Assembly (NCBI GenBank): GCA_946481445.1
Contig: CAMLOA010000138.1
Coordinates: 1-6,089, forward strand
Direction: 5' to 3'
Length of the DNA stretch: 6,089 bases
Source: an uncultured Devosia sp.
Lineage (GTDB): Bacteria; Pseudomonadota; Alphaproteobacteria; Rhizobiales; Devosiaceae
Part shown: piece by piece, positions 1-5,815 of the stretch
Layout of the letters: each line of letters begins with the position of its first letter
Numbering within the stretch: position 1 is the first letter of the stretch
Notes under the pieces: generated by a model
Told to the model about the DNA's origin: nothing
The model's input: the letters and a program-made list of their open reading frames with translations, nothing else
The model's database searches: none
Made by a program: the position numbers and the translations under genes

Positions 1-434
1 CCCGCGCTGCCGTTGAAGAAGGCATCGTCCCCGGCGGCGGCGTGGCCCTGCTGCGTGCTTCGGCTGCGCTCACCGTCAAGGGTGCCAATGCCGACCAGGA
101 AGCCGGCATTGCCATCGTCCGTCGCGCCCTGCAGGAGCCGGTCCGTCAGATCGCCAACAATGCCGGTGCCGAAGGCTCGGTCGTGGTTGGCAAGATCCTC
201 GAGAACTCCTCGAAGACCTTCGGCTACAATGCCGCGACTGGCGAATATGGCGACCTGGTGGCCCTGGGCGTCATCGACCCCGTGAAGGTGGTTCGCACTG
301 CCCTGCAGGACGCCGCCTCAGTTGCCTCGCTGCTGATCACCACCGAAGCCCTCGTCGTCGAGGCCCCCAAGGAAGCGGCTCCCGCAATGCCGGGCGGCGG
401 CGGCATGGGCGGCATGGGCGGCATGGACTTCTAA
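1..434 (+). CDS. groEL: 60 kDa chaperonin GroEL, C-terminal part (5' end outside the window)
   Basis: This is the last 143 residues of the GroEL chaperonin, the ATP-driven double-ring foldase that works with GroES in the cytoplasm. Reading frame 3 opens with [19 protein letters not shown], the conserved intermediate/equatorial stretch whose Gly triplet contacts nucleotide. Further on, [14 protein letters not shown] contains the Asp (codon 276-278) that corresponds to the equatorial ATP-contacting Asp (D495 in E. coli numbering). The protein ends with the usual flexible tail [13 protein letters not shown] and a TAA stop. The visible part is intact, with no frameshift. Roughly 400 N-terminal residues, the start and the expected groES neighbour lie outside the window. 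A strong terminator follows 51 bp after the stop, so this is the end of its transcript. The family assignment is secure; whether this is the main or an extra groEL copy cannot be told from here. Confidence 0.98.
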   Translation, partial: RAAVEEGIVPGGGVALLRASAALTVKGANADQEAGIAIVRRALQEPVRQIANNAGAEGSVVVGKILENSSKTFGYNAATGEYGDLVALGVIDPVKVVRTALQDAASVASLLITTEALVVEAPKEAAPAMPGGGGMGGMGGMDF

Positions 435-485
435 TACGCCATACCAGCTGTTGTGCTCGTTTCTTCCCAGTCACGAGCTCACGAG

Positions 486-515
486 AAAGGCGCGGTGTCA
501 CCACCGCGCCTTTTT
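486..515 (+). terminator. Intrinsic terminator after groEL
   Basis: A 9-bp GC-rich stem (GGCGCGGTG at 489-497 with CACCGCGCC at 502-510) closes on a 4-base loop (498-501). It is followed by five T residues (511-515) that also pair with the AAA at 486-488, extending the stem to 12 bp. The A-tract/U-tract symmetry means it could also act on the - strand, although no - strand gene reads into it here. It should end the groEL transcript and insulate the SEL1 gene downstream. Confidence 0.9.
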
Positions 516-517
516 CT

Positions 518-542
518 ATCCCCCCGCGAATCCGGGGTGACA
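518..542. repeat. Degenerate single copy of the REP-like palindrome
   Basis: Just after the groEL terminator, CCCCG (522-526) and CGGGG (533-537) form a short imperfect hairpin followed by TGACAT. The 12-mer CCGGGGTGACAT (532-543) differs at one base from CCGGGATGACAT in the second arm of the repeat at 5717-5815. I read this as an eroded single unit of the same dispersed family. The stem is short, so chance similarity in GC-rich DNA is possible. Confidence 0.4.
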
Positions 543-583
543 TAATGCCTCCCGCGCGGCATTCACCACACCGCGCAAGTTGT

Positions 584-612
584 TTGACTCCGCTTTTTCG
601 CCGTTCCATTTT
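584..612 (+). promoter_or_regulatory. Possible sigma-70 type promoter for the SEL1 gene
   Basis: TTGACT (584-589, five of six matches to the -35 consensus) lies 17 bp before CATTTT (607-612, three of six matches to the -10 consensus). It sits between the groEL terminator and the SEL1 start, where a promoter is needed. The -10 is poor, so this is only the best candidate in the interval. Confidence 0.25.
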
Positions 613-646
613 GTCGGTGAAGCACTTGACCTGGGAGGGGATCGAA

Positions 647-1504
647 ATGTCCATGCGTTTGTTGTTGACAGCAGTGTCCGTGCTGGCGCTCAGCCTGTCT
701 GTCTCCACCGAGGCTTTCGCCCAGAAGACCAAGACCAAGGGCGGCGACACCACCCAGCAACAGAGCAACCAGCTCGACCCGTCGGACCCCGATGACCTCG
801 ACTTCATCCTGGACGAGGCCGACGCCGCCTATTTCACCGACAACCCGGATTATGAATACGCCTTTGACATGTATTCGCTGGCGGCCGAGGGCGGCGATGC
901 TTATGCGATGAACCGCCTGGCCCTGATGTATGACCGGGGCGAACACGTGCGGCAGGACTTCGAGAAGGCGTTCGAATGGTACCTGGCCGCCGCCGAACTT
1001 GGCCTGCCCGCTGCACAGAGCAATGTGGGCAGCATGTACGATGCCGGCGACGGGGTGGAGCAGAACTATCGCGAGGCCATGCGCTGGTATCGCATGGCGG
1101 CAGACAACGGCTATGCCTATGCAATGTACGCCATTGGCGACATGTACCTTTCCGGCGACGGGGTGGCCAAGGATGCCGAGGAAGCGACCGCCTGGTACCG
1201 GAAGGCCTCCGACAATGGCGACGCCAACGGGCATTGGTCGCTGGCCCTGCGCTACCTTTACGGCGATGGCGCGCCCAAGGACACGCAACAGGCGGCCGAG
1301 CTCTCCTACCTGGCGCTGACCAAGGGGCTCCAGGTCGCGCTCGATGAGTTCAAGGATATCGGCAGCGCCGAAACCTCGCCCAATTTCCGGCGGGCGATCC
1401 AGGAACTGCTCAAGGCCGATGGCTACTATACAGGCGCGATTGACGGCAGTTTCGGGCCGGCAACCATGCGGGCGATCGAGGCGGCCTTCGACACGGTCGA
1501 CTAG
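647..1504 (+). CDS. Exported SEL1-repeat protein with C-terminal peptidoglycan-binding-like domain
   Basis: A 285-residue protein. Residues 1-25 form a signal peptide: MSMR, a hydrophobic core LLLTAVSVLALSLSV, and a cleavage site AFA|Q. A Ser/Thr/Gln-rich then acidic linker follows (26-68). Four contiguous 36-residue SEL1 repeats span 70-105, 106-141, 142-177 and 178-213, with the typical WY..AA..G...A...LG.MY..GDGV pattern. Residues about 247-282 (IQELLKADGYYTGAIDGSFG and onward) match the peptidoglycan-binding-like fold often found at the C-terminus of cell-wall proteins. It is probably periplasmic and acts as a scaffold or regulator at the cell wall; no catalytic residues are visible. ATG at 647 was chosen because GGAGG (634-638) lies 8 bp upstream and the signal peptide starts there. 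The frame is open back to 545, but that extension would bury the signal peptide and has no ribosome site. ATG at 653 is a minor alternative. The gene ends at a TAG that overlaps the opposing transporter gene. The exact partner is unknown. Confidence 0.85.
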   Translation: MSMRLLLTAVSVLALSLSVSTEAFAQKTKTKGGDTTQQQSNQLDPSDPDDLDFILDEADAAYFTDNPDYEYAFDMYSLAAEGGDAYAMNRLALMYDRGEHVRQDFEKAFEWYLAAAELGLPAAQSNVGSMYDAGDGVEQNYREAMRWYRMAADNGYAYAMYAIGDMYLSGDGVAKDAEEATAWYRKASDNGDANGHWSLALRYLYGDGAPKDTQQAAELSYLALTKGLQVALDEFKDIGSAETSPNFRRAIQELLKADGYYTGAIDGSFGPATMRAIEAAFDTVD

Positions 1505-2250
1505 CCCCAGAACAGCAACCGCACCGCCATGGCGATGGAGACGACCACGACCAGCGGGCGGATGAGCCGGGCGCCGAAACGGATGCCGGTGCGCGCACCG
1601 GCATATCCGCCGACCAGTTGTCCCGCCGCCATCGCCAGGGCCGCCGGCCAGACCACGTCCCCGGCCGGTATGAAGATCGCCAGCGCCGCCAGGTTGGAGG
1701 TGAGATTGAGCACCTTGGTGTGCCCCGAGGCGCGGGTGACCCCGAGGCCCAGCAGGGTGACAAAGCAGATCGTGAGAAAGGATCCCGTGCCCGGCCCGAA
1801 CACGCCGTCATAGAAGCCGATGGCAAAGCCGAAGGCGGGCACGGCCAGCGCGAACGGCAGCCTGGCGTGGCGGTCGGAATCGGAGAGCTTGGGGGCGAAC
1901 AGGAAGTACAGCGCAATACCAATCAGCGCCACCGGCACGGCGACGTCGAGGAAACTGGTATCGACGCCCTTGACCACCATGGCGCCCAGCAGGCTCCCGG
2001 CAAAGGTGAGAGCAATGCCCGGCACCAGCGGCGGCAGGGCCACGTAGCCCCGGCGCCAGAAGGTCAGCGCGGCCATGGCCGTTCCCACCATGGACTGCAT
2101 CTTGTTGGTGCCCAGCGCCGCCACTGGCGGCAGGCCGGCCCAGAGCAATGCAGGAATGGACAGCATCCCGCCGCCCCCCGCAATGGCATCGACAAACCCG
2201 GCCAGCATGCCGACGGCCGCCAGGGCGAGCAGAATCGTGGGGTCGAGCAT
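1501..2250 (-). CDS. TSUP (TauE/SafE) family membrane transporter
   Basis: A 249-residue, very hydrophobic protein of the sulfite exporter TauE/SafE family (TSUP, formerly DUF81). These carry anions or sulfur compounds across the inner membrane; the substrate here cannot be read from sequence. Both halves carry the family's duplicated re-entrant motif: GFVDAIAGGGG at residues 18-28 and GFYDGVFGPGTG at 145-156. Each is followed by a conserved Asn/Lys stretch (GTNKMQSMVGT at 47-57 and HTKVLNLTSNL at 177-187). About seven to eight membrane segments are apparent, and the length is normal for the family. ATG at 2250 was chosen because the hydrophobic N-terminus starts there; the frame stays open far upstream but only as a shadow of the glycosyltransferase gene. 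The start lies 5 bp after that gene's stop and has only a weak purine run (GAGAGA) some distance upstream, so translation is probably coupled. The TAG stop overlaps the stop of the convergent SEL1 gene. Confidence 0.88.
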   Translation of the reverse strand: MLDPTILLALAAVGMLAGFVDAIAGGGGMLSIPALLWAGLPPVAALGTNKMQSMVGTAMAALTFWRRGYVALPPLVPGIALTFAGSLLGAMVVKGVDTSFLDVAVPVALIGIALYFLFAPKLSDSDRHARLPFALAVPAFGFAIGFYDGVFGPGTGSFLTICFVTLLGLGVTRASGHTKVLNLTSNLAALAIFIPAGDVVWPAALAMAAGQLVGGYAGARTGIRFGARLIRPLVVVVSIAMAVRLLFWG

Positions 2251-2255
2251 GCTGG

Positions 2256-3458
2256 CTACTGGTCTCTCGCGGAATCGGCGGGGGGCGGCACGGCGATCCG
2301 GCGCTCGTAGATGGGGATGTTGATCATGGAGGACATGAATCCGCTCATCATCAGCTGGAAGCCGGTGACGAGGGCCGTCATCGCCAGGATCATGGCCCGC
2401 ATGGTGGTGCCCGGATTGAGCGGGCCGAAGCCGCGCTCGGCCCATTCCCCCAGACCCCATACCAACCCGCCAAAGCCGGCAAACATCAGCAGGCACGCGC
2501 CCAGCAGCACACGCTCGAGCGTCAGCGATTCGAGCAGCCGGTCATAGGTGCCCGAGCGGGGGATGAAACCATAGCGGGACGCAAAGCGGCGGCCGATGAT
2601 GGCGAAGGCAATGGCCTGCGCGCCCACCATCACGCACAGCGCTGCTACCAGGAAGGTGTGGACATCAAACACAACCCCGCCATAGCGCACGGGCCCGGGC
2701 AACAGGATCGCCCCGACGACAAGGCCAGCCCAGAGCAGGGCAATGCCGGGATAGAGAAACAGCCACCGCGGCGAAAACAGCAGCAGGAAGCGCAGGTGTC
2801 GCCAGCCATCGCGGAAAGAGCGAAGATGCGGCCGCCGGGACCGGCCATCCTTGCCGAGCGTGGTGGGTACTTCGCGCACGTCGAGCTGGGAGAGCGTGGA
2901 CTTGACCACCATCTCGGAGGCGAATTCCATGCCGGTCGTGCGCAGGTTGAGGCCAAGTATGGCCGCGCGCGAGAAGCCGCGCAGACCGCAGTGGAAGTCG
3001 CGGATCGGCGTGCGGAAGAAGAGGCGGCCCAGGAAGCTCAGAACGGGATTGCCGATATAGCGGTGATGCCAGGGCATGGCACCGGGCGCGATGCCGCCGG
3101 CGAAGCGGTTGCCCATGACCAGGTCGGCCCCCGACCGCAATTGCTCGACGAAGGCGTCGAGGCGGGAGAAGTCGTAGCTGTCGTCGGCATCGCCCATGAT
3201 GACATAGCGGCCTCGGGCGGCCTCGATACCGCCGGCCAGGGCCGCGCCGTAGCCGCGCTGGGACACCGGAACCACACGGGCGCCGCTGGCCAGGGCGATA
3301 TCGCGGGAGCCGTCGGTGGAGCCGTTGTCGGCAATGACAACTTCGCCGGATATGCCGCTGCGTTCGAGAAAGCTCCGCGCCTTGGCAATGCAGGCCGCCA
3401 GCGTCTCCGCCTCGTTGAGGCAGGGCATCAGGATGGTCAGTTCCAATGGTTCAGCCAA
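2256..3458 (-). CDS. Membrane-anchored family 2 glycosyltransferase, polyprenyl-phosphate sugar transferase-like
   Basis: A 400-residue protein. The N-terminal GT-A domain (about 5-215) resembles dolichol/undecaprenyl-phosphate mannose or glucose synthases: MPCLNEAETL at 11-20 and ADNGSTDGS at 43-51 (nucleotide-sugar binding), GDADDSYDF at 89-97 (the Asp-rich metal site), DFHCGLRGF at 154-162, and GMEFASEM at 176-183. Four predicted membrane helices follow, at about 232-253, 266-288, 317-338 and 353-379, then a short polar tail. It probably moves a sugar from a nucleotide donor onto a membrane lipid carrier on the cytoplasmic face; donor and acceptor are not determined. The start codon is TTG: GAGGA (3465-3469) lies 6 bp upstream, an in-frame TGA at 3468-3470 excludes any earlier start, and the next ATG (residue 11) would remove the first beta-strand. 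It is followed 5 bp later by the TSUP transporter, so the two probably form an operon. It lies 68 bp downstream of the small membrane peptide gene. Confidence 0.88.
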   Translation of the reverse strand: MAEPLELTILMPCLNEAETLAACIAKARSFLERSGISGEVVIADNGSTDGSRDIALASGARVVPVSQRGYGAALAGGIEAARGRYVIMGDADDSYDFSRLDAFVEQLRSGADLVMGNRFAGGIAPGAMPWHHRYIGNPVLSFLGRLFFRTPIRDFHCGLRGFSRAAILGLNLRTTGMEFASEMVVKSTLSQLDVREVPTTLGKDGRSRRPHLRSFRDGWRHLRFLLLFSPRWLFLYPGIALLWAGLVVGAILLPGPVRYGGVVFDVHTFLVAALCVMVGAQAIAFAIIGRRFASRYGFIPRSGTYDRLLESLTLERVLLGACLLMFAGFGGLVWGLGEWAERGFGPLNPGTTMRAMILAMTALVTGFQLMMSGFMSSMINIPIYERRIAVPPPADSARDQ

Positions 3459-3469
3459 GGACGATCCTC
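3456..3469 (-). promoter_or_regulatory. Ribosome binding site that fixes the TTG start of the glycosyltransferase
   Basis: On the - strand GAGGA (3465-3469) is separated by 6 bp from TTG (3456-3458). The in-frame TGA at 3468-3470 overlaps this ribosome site, so the reading frame cannot begin further upstream. The good Shine-Dalgarno match therefore supports TTG as the true start rather than the internal ATG at residue 11. Confidence 0.75.
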
Positions 3470-3526
3470 ACGCCCATTCAATCTGGCGGCCTTGTGCCGT
3501 GAATCGCATGTCCGGGCAACCGGCGA

Positions 3527-3700
3527 TCAATCGCCGCCGCCACCGCCGCCGCCATCGCCGCCGCCGTCCCCACTGCTGTCGCTGTGCGCAGGGCCGTCGG
3601 AACCGCTGCTCCCGTCCCGGCGGCGGCCGTGGCCGCGGATGATGGATGCGACGATGGCCACCGCAACGATCGCGATGAGCAGCGGAACGATGATTTCCAT
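3527..3700 (-). CDS. Small single-pass membrane protein with Gly/Asp-rich tail (57 residues)
   Basis: Residues 3-21 (IIVPLLIAIVAVAIVASII) form one membrane helix. A basic patch, RGHGRRR (22-28), follows, then a Ser/Gly/Asp tail from 29 to 57 that ends in alternating Gly runs and Asp. By the positive-inside rule the basic patch, and so the tail, would lie in the cytoplasm, although a tail left outside is not excluded. I recognise the general style of small Rhizobiales proteins with a hydrophobic anchor and a Gly/Asp tail, but no defined family or function. The ATG at 3700 has a strong ribosome site, GGAGG at 3706-3710 with 5-bp spacing, which is the best evidence that it is translated. The frame is open to 3742, but that extension has no comparable site and would place a polar leader before the helix. 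It lies 113 bp after hisG and 68 bp before the glycosyltransferase, on the same strand. No clear terminator is visible on either side, so it may be read from the his transcript. Confidence 0.7.
   Translation of the reverse strand: MEIIVPLLIAIVAVAIVASIIRGHGRRRDGSSGSDGPAHSDSSGDGGGDGGGGGGGD
3533..3568. repeat. Three tandem 12-bp units inside the small membrane protein gene
   Basis: On the + strand three consecutive units read GCCGCCGCC followed by ACC, ATC or GTC (3533-3544, 3545-3556, 3557-3568). On the coding strand each unit encodes Asp or Gly followed by three Gly, giving the tail pattern D-GGG-D-GGG-G-GGG-D. Only the first codon of each unit varies. The units are in frame, so gain or loss of one would change tail length by four residues without disrupting the gene. 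Confidence 0.85.
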
Positions 3701-3813
3701 GGTCCCCTCCCCAGGGTCATCCGATCCGCCTCCCACGCGCAACCGGCATGATCACCTTCCCGCCAACTCCGCCGGCGCGCAAGCCCGCCGCGACACCTCT
3801 CCCCGCCTGTTCA

Positions 3814-4521
3814 TCATTGGCCGGAATCAACGCCCAGGCGGTTGAACAGGGCCGTGACGCTGGCGCGGCGCGATTTGGTCCAGCCAGCACTCCGGCTGGC
3901 GAACAGGCAGGCCTGGCTGGCCAGCATGACGCCATCCTCCAGCACGCGCAGGCCGTTGGCGGCCAGGGTCGAGCCGGTCGTGGTAATATCCACCACGATG
4001 TCGGCGACGCCCGAGGCGGGCGCCGCCTCGGTCGCCCCAAGGCTTTCCACGATGCGGTACTCGGCAATGCCCGCCTTGGCCAGGTGCTGGCGGGTAATGG
4101 TGATGTATTTGGTGGCGATGCGCATCCAGCGGCCATGACGGCTGCGGAAGTCGGAGGCGACATCGGCCAGATCGTGCATGTGAGTCACGTCGATCCAGGC
4201 CTCGGGCACGGCGACGACGACATCGGCCTGGCCGAAGCCCAGTTCCGAGATCGTATCAACGCTGGCCGGCCCCTGTTCGCTGGTCTCGTGGATGAGATCC
4301 AGCCCGGTGACGCCCAGATCGATATTGCCGCGGATGAGCTCCCGCGCGATCTCGGAGGCGGGGAAGAAGCGCACGGTGACGTCGGGGATGCCCTCAATGG
4401 CCCCGAGATAGGAGCGGGCGCCCCCTGGACGGGTAATGATGAGCCCGCGGGCGGCAAACCAGTCGCGCGCCTGCTCTTCGAGGCGCCCCTTGGAGGGAAC
4501 GGCCAATACGATACCGCTCAT
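3814..4521 (-). CDS. hisG: ATP phosphoribosyltransferase catalytic subunit, short form (EC 2.4.2.17)
   Basis: A 235-residue protein catalysing the first step of histidine synthesis: ATP plus phosphoribosyl pyrophosphate gives phosphoribosyl-ATP and pyrophosphate, in the cytoplasm. Visible motifs are AVPSKGRLEE (7-16), GNIDLGVTGLDLI (65-77), and the phosphoribosyl pyrophosphate loop in 158-185, with E159, EAAP (165-168), ADIVVDI (173-179) and TTGSTL (180-185). There is no C-terminal ACT-like regulatory domain, so this is the short HisG type that depends on HisZ for activity and histidine feedback. The context agrees: hisZ lies directly upstream and overlaps it by 4 bp (ATGA). The ribosome site GGGAG sits about 8 bp before the ATG, inside hisZ. 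The gene ends in two consecutive TGA codons (3814-3816, then 3811-3813), a guard against readthrough. The start is well supported by the overlap and by the N-terminal strand leading into PSKGRL. Confidence 0.96.
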   Translation of the reverse strand: MSGIVLAVPSKGRLEEQARDWFAARGLIITRPGGARSYLGAIEGIPDVTVRFFPASEIARELIRGNIDLGVTGLDLIHETSEQGPASVDTISELGFGQADVVVAVPEAWIDVTHMHDLADVASDFRSRHGRWMRIATKYITITRQHLAKAGIAEYRIVESLGATEAAPASGVADIVVDITTTGSTLAANGLRVLEDGVMLASQACLFASRSAGWTKSRRASVTALFNRLGVDSGQ

Positions 4522-5582
4522 TGCGCGATCTCCCGTTCCAGACGGTCAACCCATACCGAACAGCCGGAGGCGGCGATGGGGGCGGTGGCGCCGAGGCGCT
4601 CGAGCAGGCGGTCATACTGGCCACCCGAGGCGAGGACGTCGCCTGATCGCCCGGTCATCTCGAAGACGATGCCGGTATAGTAATCGAGCCGTGGCGAGAA
4701 ACTGGCATCGAAGCTGACGCGCGCCTCGCCCAGACCATTGAGGTGCCGCCGGATGGCGCGGATGGGCGCGCCCAGCATCAGCCGGTGCTCGGCCGCCAGC
4801 TTCTCCACCTGGGTCAAGGCCTGCAGGACCGGGCCGGAAATGGAAAGATAGTCGCGCAGCAGCTTGAGCGTGGCGCCGGGGACATGGGCGGCGTCCAGCG
4901 CCTGCTGCTCGAGATAGCGGTCGGCAATCTCCTCGGGCGTCCGCCCTTCGGACAGGCTGAGGCCGGCAGCCACCATCCTGGCGGTCACATCCTCAATCAG
5001 TTCCGCGCGGCTGGGCTGGGTGGCGCGCGGCGCATCGGGCGCAGCCTCCAGGCGGGTCAGCAGGCGATCGAGGGCCTCGGTGTGGCCGAAGCGATTGCGA
5101 ATGCGCGGGCGCCAGGCCTCGGGCATGTCCGCCTGCACCAGCAGCGCCTCGAAAAGCCCCACGCCGCCGAGCCGGACATGCGGGGCAACGCCGTAGATGG
5201 AGAGGGCCGCCCGAGCGAAGGTCAGCACCTGGTCGAGCGCCACGTCGCCATCGGGCTGAGCCAGCAGTTCGATGCCGGCCTGGTCGAATTCGGCGGCGCC
5301 GGTCTCGCGCTGGCGGAAGATGGGACCGAGATAGGAAAAGGCCGCCGGCCGGCCCAGGCCGTTGGCGATATAGTCGGTGACGATGGGCAGCGTATATTCG
5401 GGCCTGAGACAGAATTCGGCGCCGGTGCTGTCGGTGGTCAGCAGCAGGCGGCGCCCGAATTCCTCACCGGCCAGATCGAAATAGGGCCCGGCGGGCAGCA
5501 ATAGTGGCGGCGTGGCGCGCGTGGCGCCCTGGGCTTCCACCAGGGATTCGAGATGGGCGCGGCGGAGGGCGGTGCCGGTCAT
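4518..5582 (-). CDS. hisZ: ATP phosphoribosyltransferase regulatory subunit (HisS-like)
   Basis: A 354-residue paralogue of the class II histidyl-tRNA synthetase catalytic core, lacking the C-terminal anticodon-binding domain. It partners with short HisG to form the active, histidine-inhibited ATP phosphoribosyltransferase. Core features retained are LRPEYTLPIV (59-68), a motif 2-like region FSYLGPIFRQRETGAAEFDQ (82-101), LDYYTGIVFEMTG (299-311), which in HisS contributes to the histidine pocket, and GGQYDRLLERLG (320-331). The C-terminal end around 340-354 is divergent where HisS has motif 3, which fits loss of aminoacylation. ATG at 5582 has GAGG (5590-5593) 7 bp upstream. The stop overlaps the hisG start as ATGA, implying coupled translation and fixed stoichiometry. 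Upstream, 259 bp of mostly repeat DNA separate it from hisS. It could be mistaken for a truncated hisS, but the complete hisS end next door and the adjacent short hisG argue for HisZ. Confidence 0.94.
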   Translation of the reverse strand: MTGTALRRAHLESLVEAQGATRATPPLLLPAGPYFDLAGEEFGRRLLLTTDSTGAEFCLRPEYTLPIVTDYIANGLGRPAAFSYLGPIFRQRETGAAEFDQAGIELLAQPDGDVALDQVLTFARAALSIYGVAPHVRLGGVGLFEALLVQADMPEAWRPRIRNRFGHTEALDRLLTRLEAAPDAPRATQPSRAELIEDVTARMVAAGLSLSEGRTPEEIADRYLEQQALDAAHVPGATLKLLRDYLSISGPVLQALTQVEKLAAEHRLMLGAPIRAIRRHLNGLGEARVSFDASFSPRLDYYTGIVFEMTGRSGDVLASGGQYDRLLERLGATAPIAASGCSVWVDRLEREIAQ

Positions 5583-5638
5583 GGCCTGGCCTCGATCGAC
5601 CGTCGCGTGACGTCCGATCTGGTCACGGCACCGGACGG

Positions 5639-5664
5639 CACCTCCCCCTTGATGGGGGAGGGTG
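5639..5664. repeat. CCTCCCCC/GGGGGAGG hairpin repeat between hisS and hisZ
   Basis: A perfect 8-bp stem, CCTCCCCC (5641-5648) with GGGGGAGG (5654-5661), closes on a TTGAT loop (5649-5653). With one bulged G it extends to CAC (5639-5641) paired with GTG (5662-5664). From general knowledge, 'CTCCCCCTTGA...GGGGGAG' palindromes are scattered through many alphaproteobacterial genomes and give rise to spurious short proteins containing 'PPPSRGR' or 'SPIKGE', and both strings appear when this site is translated. There is no T tract on the hisS-to-hisZ strand, so it does not look like an intrinsic terminator. Confidence 0.65.
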
Positions 5665-5716
5665 TCGAGTGAGGCATCGTGGTCCGATCCCGTACCACAT
5701 CCAGCCCCCCCACCGG

Positions 5717-5815
5717 GTCATTCCGGCGAAGGCCGGAATCCAGGCGCGACGCCGCCCCCGACCACGGCGTTCCGGGATATTGCCGGACATGGATCCCGGC
5801 CTGCGCCGGGATGAC
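5717..5815. repeat. Paired inverted REP-like palindromes (REPIN-type element) between hisS and hisZ
   Basis: Two 26-bp units (5717-5742 and 5790-5815) lie in opposite orientation, separated by 47 bp. Each folds on its own: ATTCCGGC (5720-5727)/GCCGGAAT (5732-5739) with loop GAAG, and ATCCCGGC (5793-5800)/GCCGGGAT (5805-5812) with loop CTGC. Placed in the same orientation, the units match at 23 of 26 positions: one difference is in the loop and the other two are paired partners (T-A in one unit, C-G in the other). The spacer has shorter inverted repeats, ACGCCG/CGGCGT (5749-5754, 5765-5770) and TCCGG/CCGGA (5771-5775, 5783-5787). This is the architecture of REP doublets, non-autonomous elements moved by a transposase encoded elsewhere. 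The genome-wide family is known to be common in alphaproteobacteria; the mover is not visible here. Short open frames across it (for example the one giving WIPAFAGMT) are repeat artefacts, not genes. Confidence 0.85.

Noticed and set aside
545..646. N-terminal extension of the SEL1 protein to the ATG at 545
   Set aside because: It has no ribosome site and would put 34 residues before an evident signal peptide. The ATG at 647 has GGAGG at proper spacing.
3522..3535. GGCGAT-CA-ATCGCC inverted repeat over the stop of the small membrane protein, considered as a terminator
   Set aside because: The loop is only 2 bases, the stem overlaps coding sequence, and no T tract follows on the - strand.
3701..3813. 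Search for a hisG terminator or a promoter for the small membrane protein gene
   Set aside because: The stretch is GC-rich with scattered short complementary runs, but no stable hairpin with a T tract and no convincing -35/-10 pair stood out.
2148..3845. A 565-codon open frame on the + strand across the glycosyltransferase region
   Set aside because: It lies antisense to the glycosyltransferase and the small membrane protein gene, both of which carry clear motifs or a ribosome site. Its product is a low-complexity mix of Gln, His, Arg, Ala and Gly with no recognisable domain. It is a by-product of high GC content.
4743..5504. A 253-codon open frame on the + strand
   Set aside because: It is fully antisense to hisZ, which is unmistakable. 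The translated product is compositionally biased and has no domain.
4518..5582. Reading this gene as a second or truncated histidyl-tRNA synthetase
   Set aside because: It lacks the anticodon-binding domain, its motif 3 region is divergent, and it overlaps a short-form hisG. All of these point to HisZ.
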